Of a DNA stretch of 9,037 nt, positions 1-6,600 are shown in pieces (the first letter of the stretch is position 1; every line of letters begins with the position of its first letter). Origin of the DNA: DATKKX01 sp035542775 (GTDB lineage Bacteria > Planctomycetota > Phycisphaerae > UBA1845 > UTPLA1). Below the pieces are notes generated by a model. That model did not search any database and was not told where the DNA came from. It worked only from the letters and a program-made list of their open reading frames with translations. A program made the translations under genes and the position numbers. The stretch is taken from the NCBI GenBank assembly GCA_035542775.1, contig DATKKX010000465.1:1-9037 (forward strand). The letters run 5' to 3'.

Positions 1-627
1 AAGGACTGGGATGATCTGGTCAGACCCGGCGTTTCAGTAATTACGCCGAATCCGAAGACCTCAGGCGGCGCCAGGTGGAATTATCTGGCGGCCTGGGTCT
101 ATGCGTTGCGCAAGAACAACAACGACGAGGCCAAGGCCAGGGAGTTCGTCGGTTGCTTGTTCAAGAACGTGCCGGTGCTGGACACGGGGGCTCGGGGCTC
201 GACGACGACGTTCGCCCAGCGCGGCATCGGGGACGTGCTCATCGCCTGGGAGAACGAAGCGCTTCTGGCTGTCGAGAAGATCGGCGACGGCAAGCTGGAA
301 ATCATCATGCCGTCGATGAGCATCCTCACCGAGCCGCCAGTGGCAGTGGTGGACAAGACGGTGGAGAGGCACGGGGCGCGCGAACTCGCCACGGCGTACG
401 TGGAGTACCTTTATTCGGAAAAAGGCCAGGAGATCGCCGCTAAACACTACTACCGTCCGAGCGTGAAGACCGTGGCCGACAAGTATGCGGACAAATTTCC
501 GAAGCTCAATCTGTTCACCATCGACGAGACGTTCGGCGGCTGGCAGAAAGTCCAGAAGATCCACTTTGACGACGGCGGCATCTTCGACCAGATTTATGAG
601 CCCGGTAAGGCAGCTCAGAAGGGTTGA
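1..627 (+). CDS. sbp: Sulfate-binding periplasmic protein of the sulfate ABC importer, 5'-truncated by the window edge
   Basis: This is the C-terminal part (208 codons plus a TGA stop at 625-627) of the extracytoplasmic solute-binding protein that captures sulfate, and possibly thiosulfate, and delivers it to the CysT/CysW permease. The reading frame is open from base 1, so the signal peptide and roughly the first 110 mature residues lie outside. Visible family motifs are KDWDDLVRPG at residues 1-10, PNPKTSGGARWNY at 16-28, and GIGDVLIAWENEA around Trp83. The Ser21-Gly22-Gly23 and Trp83 spacing of 62 residues equals that of the sulfate-contacting Ser130-Gly131-Gly132 and Trp192 of the Salmonella sulfate-binding protein (from memory), so the binding pocket appears intact in this half. 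It is the first visible gene of the operon. Whether it is orthologous to Sbp or to CysP cannot be settled without the N-terminal half. Confidence 0.95.
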   Translation, partial: KDWDDLVRPGVSVITPNPKTSGGARWNYLAAWVYALRKNNNDEAKAREFVGCLFKNVPVLDTGARGSTTTFAQRGIGDVLIAWENEALLAVEKIGDGKLEIIMPSMSILTEPPVAVVDKTVERHGARELATAYVEYLYSEKGQEIAAKHYYRPSVKTVADKYADKFPKLNLFTIDETFGGWQKVQKIHFDDGGIFDQIYEPGKAAQKG

Positions 628-690
628 GCCGTATTCGGGCCATCCCGGCGCCAAGCCCAGGCTTAGCGCGCGGCCAGGGCACTGTGCGTC

Positions 691-1533
691 ATGAAACTCG
701 AGCTTCGACAACGCAGCATCCTGCCCGGCTTCGGACTGACGCTCGGCTTTGCCATGGCCTACCTGGGGCTCATTGTTTTGATTCCGCTGGCAGGTCTTTT
801 TGTCAAAACCGCGACGATGTCGTGGGCGGGATTCTGGGCCACGACCACCGAGCCTCGCGTTCTGGCCGCGTTCCGCCTCAGCTTCGGCGCAGCGTTGATC
901 GCCGCCCTGGTGAATGTTTTCTTCGGGCTGATCGTCGCATGGGTGCTGGTGCGATATCGCTTCCCGGGCCGCCGACTGGTGGACGCCCTGATCGATCTGC
1001 CTTTCGCCCTGCCGACCGCCGTCGCCGGGATTTCGCTGACCACGCTTTACGCGGAGAACGGCTGGATCGGACAGTATCTCAGCGCCTGGGGAATCAAGGT
1101 TGCGTTCACGCAACTCGGGGTGATCGTTGCTTTGACCTTCATCGGGCTTCCGTTCGTGGTGCGAACCTTGCAGCCGGTGCTCGAGGACTTCGATCCAGGC
1201 GTGGAAGAGGCGGCGGCGAGTCTCGGTGCTTCGCGGGCCCAGACCGTTCGGCGCGTCATCCTGCCGGAGCTGTGGCCGGTGTTGCTGACCGGCTTCGCCC
1301 TGGCCTTTGCCCGGGCCCTCGGCGAATACGGCTCGATTGTCTTTATCTCGGGCAACATGCCCATGCGGACGGAGATCGCCCCGCTTCTGATGGTCATCAA
1401 GCTGGAGCAGTTCGATTACGCCGGCGCGACAGCGCTGGCGGTCGTGATGCTGGCGGCATCGTTCCTGTTGTTACTGGTCATCAACCTGCTGCAACGGTGG
1501 AGCGGGCATCGCCACACCGCGGCCGCGGCCTGA
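691..1533 (+). CDS. cysT: Sulfate/thiosulfate ABC transporter permease CysT (CysU)
   Basis: This is one of the two inner-membrane permeases that form the sulfate translocation path with CysW. The 280-residue length matches the family (about 277 in E. coli). Six hydrophobic segments are visible at about residues 15-38, 64-87, 98-118, 141-160, 196-216 and 244-268. The cytoplasmic EAA loop that docks on the ATPase is at about 172-195 (EEAAASLGAS, then a basic stretch and LPELWP). The family signature ARALGEYGSIVFISGNMP follows at about 207-224. The ATG at 691 lies 63 bp after the upstream stop. Its Shine-Dalgarno is weak (CAGGGC about 11 nt upstream), so translation may depend partly on the upstream gene. 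The stop at 1531-1533 is followed 9 bp later by cysW. Confidence 0.95.
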   Translation: MKLELRQRSILPGFGLTLGFAMAYLGLIVLIPLAGLFVKTATMSWAGFWATTTEPRVLAAFRLSFGAALIAALVNVFFGLIVAWVLVRYRFPGRRLVDALIDLPFALPTAVAGISLTTLYAENGWIGQYLSAWGIKVAFTQLGVIVALTFIGLPFVVRTLQPVLEDFDPGVEEAAASLGASRAQTVRRVILPELWPVLLTGFALAFARALGEYGSIVFISGNMPMRTEIAPLLMVIKLEQFDYAGATALAVVMLAASFLLLLVINLLQRWSGHRHTAAAA

Positions 1534-1545
1534 GGTCATGCAGTG
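1532..1545 (+). promoter_or_regulatory. Ribosome binding site and GTG start of cysW
   Basis: GAGG at 1532-1535 overlaps the TGA stop of cysT and lies 7 nt upstream of the GTG at 1543. This supports the GTG as the start over the in-frame ATG at 1561, which has no Shine-Dalgarno in front of it. The arrangement suggests translational coupling of the two permease genes. Confidence 0.7.
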
Positions 1546-2424
1546 CAGCCGATCGTGTCCATGGAAGAGACAGCCGAGGTGGTCGCCGGCAAGAGCCGGG
1601 CAACGACCGAGCCGCTGTTGGTGCGCTGCCTGCTGATCGCGGTGGCCCTGCTCTTTGTCGGGCTGTTCCTGGTCGCACCGCTGGCGGCCGTCTTTTTGCA
1701 GGCCCTGGCGAATGGGGCGAGTGCCTATTTCGCGGCGCTGCGCGAGCCCGACGCGCTGGCCGCGATACGTCTGACGCTCCTCACCGCGGCGATCTCCGTC
1801 CCGCTGAACGTGGTCTTCGGCCTCGCCGCCTCCTGGGCCATTGCCAAGTTCGAGTTCGTCGGCAAGAGCGTCCTCACCACGCTGATTGACATGCCCTTCG
1901 CCGTGTCGCCGGTCATCTCCGGAATCGTCTACATCCTACTCTTCGGGATGGGCGGATACTTCAGCCCGTGGCTGAAGGATCACCATATCCAGATTGTCTT
2001 CGCGGTACCGGGCATCGTGCTGGCCACGATGTTCGTCACGTTTCCGTTTGTGGCCCGGGAATTGATCCCGCTGATGCAGGCCCAGGGCACGGAGGAAGAG
2101 GAAGCGGCGATGTCGCTCGGCGCCGGCGGCTGGCACACCTTCTTCCGAGTGACGCTTCCGAATATCAAGTGGGGACTCCTCTACGGCGTCATCCTCTGCA
2201 ACGCCCGGGCGATGGGCGAGTTCGGGGCAGTCTCGGTAATCTCCGGTCATATTCGCGGCCTGACCAACACCATGCCGCTGCACGTGGAGATCCTCTACAA
2301 CGAGTATAATTTCGTCGGGGCGTTCGCCGTGGCTTCGCTTCTGACGGTGGTGGCGCTGGTTACGCTGGTCCTCAAGAGCATCGCCGAGTGGAAGTTCAAG
2401 CAGGACCGGCGGGCCGCCGCCTGA
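1543..2424 (+). CDS. cysW: Sulfate/thiosulfate ABC transporter permease CysW
   Basis: This is the second inner-membrane permease of the sulfate importer. The 293-residue length is close to the E. coli protein (about 291). A hydrophilic N-terminus of about 28 residues precedes hydrophobic segments at about 29-53, 77-101, 110-134, 153-175, 207-230 and 257-279. The EAA loop is at about 184-208 (EEEEAAMSLGAGGWHTFFRV). The CysW-type motif NARAMGEFGAVSVISGHIRG lies at about 219-238, and the TMPLHVEILYNEY block typical of CysW follows. I chose the GTG at 1543 because of the well-spaced GAGG upstream. The alternative ATG at 1561 would remove only six residues. It follows cysT by 9 bp and precedes cysA by 47 bp, which fits obligate heterodimer assembly from one transcript. 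Confidence 0.95.
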   Translation: MQPIVSMEETAEVVAGKSRATTEPLLVRCLLIAVALLFVGLFLVAPLAAVFLQALANGASAYFAALREPDALAAIRLTLLTAAISVPLNVVFGLAASWAIAKFEFVGKSVLTTLIDMPFAVSPVISGIVYILLFGMGGYFSPWLKDHHIQIVFAVPGIVLATMFVTFPFVARELIPLMQAQGTEEEEAAMSLGAGGWHTFFRVTLPNIKWGLLYGVILCNARAMGEFGAVSVISGHIRGLTNTMPLHVEILYNEYNFVGAFAVASLLTVVALVTLVLKSIAEWKFKQDRRAAA

Positions 2425-2438
2425 GCCCCGGTCGGTAG

Positions 2439-2460
2439 CGTCGGCCTCCCAGGGCCGACG
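2439..2460 (+). promoter_or_regulatory. 8-bp hairpin directly upstream of the cysA ribosome binding site
   Basis: CGTCGGCC at 2439-2446 and GGCCGACG at 2453-2460 are perfect reverse complements around a 6-nt loop (TCCCAG). The stem ends 1 nt before the GGAG Shine-Dalgarno of cysA. No T-run follows, so it is not an intrinsic terminator. It could tune cysA translation or protect an mRNA end after processing between cysW and cysA. The structure is seen directly, but the role is inference. Confidence 0.55.
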
Positions 2461-2461
2461 T

Positions 2462-2474
2462 GGAGTAGCCCGTG
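2462..2474 (+). promoter_or_regulatory. Ribosome binding site and GTG start of cysA
   Basis: GGAG at 2462-2465 lies 6 nt upstream of the GTG at 2472. The predicted protein then begins MSIEVQHISKHFG, the usual start of CysA-type ATPases, so no upstream extension is needed. Confidence 0.7.
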
Positions 2475-3545
2475 AGCATCGAAGTCCAGCACATCAGCAA
2501 GCACTTCGGCATGTTCGGCGCGCTGAAGGACGTCAGCCTGCGCGTCGACACCGGCGAGCTGGTGGCCCTGCTCGGTCCTTCCGGCTCCGGCAAGACCACG
2601 CTCCTGCGGATCATCTCCGGCCTGGAAAGCCCTGACGCGGGCAGCGGCCAAATTCTCCTGCACGACGAGGATGTGACCACCGCCCAGGTCGGCGCACGCC
2701 GGGTCGGCTTTGTCTTCCAGCACTATGCCCTTTTCCGTCACATGACCGTCTTCGAGAACGTGGCTTTCGGCCTGCGGGTCCGGCCACGAAGGCAGCGACT
2801 GCCCGACCGCCAGATCCGCCAGCGTGTCCACGACCTGCTCAATCTCGTGCAACTGGAGTGGCTGGCAGGCCGTTACCCGGCGCAGCTTTCCGGCGGGCAG
2901 CGGCAACGGATCGCCCTGGCCCGGGCGCTGGCCATTGAACCCAAGGTATTGCTGCTGGATGAGCCGTTCGGGGCGTTGGACGCCAAGACCCGCCAGGAGC
3001 TGCGCCGCTGGCTGCGCCGCCTGCACGACGAGCTTCACGTCACCAGTGTGCTGGTCACGCACGACCAGGAGGAGGCCCTGGAGGTGGCCGATCGCGTGGT
3101 CATCACCAACCTCGGCAAAGTCGAGCAGGTCGGCACGCCCGAGGAGGTCTTCCACCACCCGGCCAACGAGTTCGTCATGAACTTCCTGGGCCACGTCAAC
3201 ATCTTCCACGGGCGCGTCGAAGGCAATAAGGCCTTCCTGGGCCCGCTGGAGATCGACTACGCCGGCCAGGGCGCGGCCACGACGCGCGCGGCCCGCGGGC
3301 TGGTGAGGCCGTACGATCTCGACATTGAGACGGTGCCCAACGGCAAGCCTGCTTTCAAGGCCGTCATCCGTCACATCAATGCCGCCGGTCCGCAGGTGAA
3401 GATCGAGCTTGCAGCGGAATCGGGCGAGGCCGTTCACGTGGAGCTGTCGCACGAGCGGTTTAAGGTCCTGAACCTCGCCGCCGGTCAGACGGTCTTCGTC
3501 ATCGCCCGCGAGATCAACGTGTTCGTGGACGACGGCTCACCGTGA
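2472..3545 (+). CDS. cysA: Sulfate/thiosulfate ABC transporter ATP-binding protein CysA
   Basis: This cytoplasmic ATPase drives sulfate import through CysT/CysW. At 357 residues it is near the usual length (about 365 in E. coli). All nucleotide-binding elements are intact: Walker A GPSGSGKT at 35-42, Q-loop Gln83, signature LSGGQ at 139-143, Walker B LLLDEP at 160-165 with catalytic Glu164, D-loop around 168-170, and switch His197. After about residue 235 comes a C-terminal regulatory domain of the TOBE type found in CysA/MalK-like ATPases, including the LVRPYDLDI motif. It is the last gene of the operon; its TGA at 3543-3545 is followed by a terminator 24 bp later. The in-frame Walker and signature motifs show the gene is functional in principle. 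Confidence 0.96.
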   Translation: MSIEVQHISKHFGMFGALKDVSLRVDTGELVALLGPSGSGKTTLLRIISGLESPDAGSGQILLHDEDVTTAQVGARRVGFVFQHYALFRHMTVFENVAFGLRVRPRRQRLPDRQIRQRVHDLLNLVQLEWLAGRYPAQLSGGQRQRIALARALAIEPKVLLLDEPFGALDAKTRQELRRWLRRLHDELHVTSVLVTHDQEEALEVADRVVITNLGKVEQVGTPEEVFHHPANEFVMNFLGHVNIFHGRVEGNKAFLGPLEIDYAGQGAATTRAARGLVRPYDLDIETVPNGKPAFKAVIRHINAAGPQVKIELAAESGEAVHVELSHERFKVLNLAAGQTVFVIAREINVFVDDGSP

Positions 3546-3568
3546 CCGGCACGGCAAGGCAAAAACAA

Positions 3569-3602
3569 AGCGGCCCGCCGACATCACTGAAGGCGGGCCG
3601 CT
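3569..3602. terminator. Bidirectional intrinsic terminator between cysA and the protease gene
   Basis: AGCGGCCCGCC (3569-3579) and GGCGGGCCGCT (3592-3602) form a perfect 11-bp GC-rich stem with a 12-nt loop. On the + strand a TTTT run follows at 3606-3609. On the - strand the stem is followed by a longer T-rich run, because the + strand has AAAAACAAA just to the left at 3561-3569. It therefore terminates the sulfate operon from the left and the protease gene from the right. The T-tract is stronger for the protease transcript. Confidence 0.85.
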
Positions 3603-3639
3603 GGCTTTTGCATACTCGGCCTGGCCGAGACAATCGGCA

Positions 3640-6600
3640 TCAACCGCCGCGCCGCGCCCTCCAGCGCCGCCGCCCCGCATACATGCAGGCGAATCCGGCC
3701 AGGACCGCCCAGGTTGTCAACACGCCGGCCGGGCCACAGGTGGCCCCGCAAGCGGAGGGCGTGGTGGTGCTGGGCTCGGTGCCCGGCGGCAACGTCGAGG
3801 CTGGCGGATCGGTCACCACCGTGACGCTGCACTCCGTGCTGGCGGTGCACCCACCGGCATCGACGACGTCCAGGTGAATGACGAAGGCACCTTTCGCATA
3901 GGCGATGAACACCGGGTTGGGCGACGATGAATCACTGATCGTACCGGCCCCGCCCTCGTTGCTGGGGATCGTCCAGCTATAGGTGTACGGCGGGTGGCCG
4001 CCGCTGGCAGTCGGTTCGCCGCCAAGCGGCAACTGATCGCCGACCACGATGATGGGGTGATACGTCTCGGCGATGCCGGCCGAGGCGGTCGGCGGGTCGC
4101 TCACCACGATAGGCAGGGTTCTCTCCACGCTAATCTTGGGCGTGGATGAATCGGTGAGTTTCAGCCGGGCGGTGTAAGTCCCGGTCACGGGTGGCGTGAA
4201 GGTCGGATTGGGGAGACCTCGCACCGCAGGATCGAAATTCCCGCCCGCCGGCGGCCCACTGATTATTGACCATTCGTAGGTGTATGGCGGCTTGCCGCCG
4301 CTGGCCGTCGGGCTTCCACCCAACGGCAGAGTCGGCATTCCCACGCAACCGACCATCTGGCTCTGCACATTCACCGTCAGGCCGACCACCGTGACGGTCA
4401 ACTCATCGAACGCCGAGCACGATCCAGGGGCAACCCCGCTTCGGACCGTGCAGCGGATGACATAAGACCCGAGGGTCGTCTGCGTGAACACCGCGTTTGC
4501 CGAGGTCGTGCCGGTCAGCCCCGTCGCCCCGGCGGGTGAGATGATCTGCCAGGAGTAGATCAATGGGGTGCTGATGCCGGTGGTCTGAACATTGGACATC
4601 AGGGTGGCAATGGTTCCCGGAGCCATCTGGATATCGGGTCCCACGCTCACCGTGAGAGGAGGCACGCACTCATCCGGTCTGAGGTCTCCGTTGCAGTCAT
4701 GGAGCAGGCCGGCGTCGATGTCGCACTCGTCCGGCATGCTGTTGTGATTACAATCGTCGGCCGGATCGTTCTGGTTCGGGTTGTAGTGCGTCGGACAGTT
4801 GTCGCAAACGTCGCCGACGCCGTCCTTGTCGATATCCGACTGATCGGGGTTAGGTTTACCTGGACAGTTGTCGCAGGCATCGCCCACGCCATCATGGTCG
4901 CCGTCCTCCTGGCCGGGATTGTACGTGTACGGGCAGTTGTCGCTGCTGTTTGGCACTCCGTCATTATCCCAGTCGTTATCACAAGCGTCGCCGAGACCAT
5001 CGTGGTCGCTGTCGGTCTGATTGCCGATGCCGGGAATGCCGGCCTGCGCCGGGCCATTGGGGACCGTCGGGCAGTTATCGCAAGCGTCACCGACGCCGTC
5101 GCCGTCCGTGTCAGTTTGGTTGCCGACACCGGGAATGCCGGCCTCCGCCGGCCCGTTCGGAACGGTTGGACAGTTGTCCTGGCTGTCCGGGATACCATCG
5201 CCATCAGTGTCGGCCGGTTCCACCTCGATGTTGATTGTGGCCGTGGCGTACGGATGGAACATGACTCCCGTAATCGGGTGTTTAACCAAGTTGGGACTGG
5301 TGACAGTCAGGGAAACTGGAAAAGTTCCATCAACCTGATACGTGTGCGTCACGATGCTCTGTGTGGGCTTTTGGCCGTCGTCGAATTGCCAGAGGTACTT
5401 CAAATCCGGATTCAGTTTTCCTTTCGCATCTCGCGACTGCGACCCGTCAAAGGTGACACGCAAGGGGGCCTGCCGGCCGGGGTTGGTTGCGTCATCAGGA
5501 TAACTCACCAGGATCAAGGGTGCAGTCGTGGGGATTACTTGTCCGTGTCGAACGCAAATCGGGCTGCTGTAGGGCGTCAGACCCGTGGTCATGAACGTGT
5601 ACACGTCGCCGGGGCTGCCGCCTCCGCCGGCGGTGAAGCAGTGCACGCGGTAACTGACACCGCCACCACTGCCGGGATTGGCGCCCAACCTCAAGGTGTG
5701 CGGGTCAGGCACGGACAGGATGGTGTAGAAGCCGGGCAGCGGACCGGCAATGATCCTCACCATGTCACCAACCTTGAAATCGCTGGCCACGAAGCTGGCG
5801 GCGGCATCTGTCAGCTTGAAGATACCACCGGCATTCGAGACGCTCGCCCCTGCGCCTGCCGGGTTATTGGGATCCGAATCGATCACGAACGCGATTTCGT
5901 CTTCATCGGAGCGATAATACACGCCCGTTCGGGCCTTTTGGGACTGCGAGCCGGAAACCGATCCGGTGACAGTCCATTTCTCCTGGCCGGCTACCGAGTC
6001 ATCGGTGCACGTCACGGTCCACGTCTCAAGCTTGCAGGGGCCTGGGAAGTTGGGATCATTCGGATCGAAGACGTTGACTTCGTATACGTCGAGGCTACCG
6101 CGGCCTCGGTTGTTCGCCCCTGGACGCGGCCATGAATACCATGGCTCGTAGTTGCCGTCTGAACCAGCCTCTGGATCCAACCAGGCATAAAAGTAATAGC
6201 TGGTGTCGCTCAACCCACTCAGTGGCACACTAAAGGCGCCTTGCACCGGACCGGGAGCCTTGCTCTGGGGATTGGTCTGCGGCGGGACGGGCGTGATCTT
6301 GGTGCCTCCGTGTCCACTGGAGTTGGGATCGATATAGAGGTTGATCTTGGTCCCACCGAAGAAATCAAATGCCTCGTATTTCAGCGTGTAATTGCCATAG
6401 ACAACATCCCCGCCGGGTGGCGCAGTGAAGCGTAAAGTGGGTACCCAGTGCGGATCCCAGAAGAAAGTGACCTCCGAATAGGTGCTTTGTTCTTGGATGT
6501 CGGTGATGGACAAGCCGCTCGGCATCTGCGCCCACCACTTGGAACTCGGGTCAGTGACATCGTTCCACTGCTTCCGGCCCGTGGAGCCAGGGAAGGGATC

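Noticed and set aside
61..1113. 350-codon open frame on the - strand opposite sbp and cysT
   Set aside because: It crosses the opposite-strand gene boundary and has no family motifs. It is a typical long shadow in GC-rich coding DNA.
624..1889. 421-codon + strand frame starting at the sbp stop
   Set aside because: It spans cysT and part of cysW in another frame, with Arg/Gly-rich low-information sequence. The CysT and CysW frames carry EAA loops and TM segments.
2439..2460. Intrinsic terminator between cysW and cysA
   Set aside because: The stem has no T-run after it and is followed at once by the cysA ribosome binding site.
2295..3452. 385-codon open frame on the - strand opposite cysA
   Set aside because: cysA on the + strand has every ABC ATPase motif in order; the antisense frame shows none.
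4790..5180. Regularly spaced repeats that could suggest a CRISPR array
   Set aside because: Repeats are in frame, imperfect and encode TSP3 calcium loops. Spacers are not unique sequences of constant length.
4699..6135. 478-codon open frame on the + strand, rich in Val and Ile
   Set aside because: It is antisense to the TSP3 and neighbouring domains. Asp codons GAC/GAT read backwards give Val and Ile, which explains its odd composition. There is no recognisable domain, and the - strand frame has clear protein motifs.
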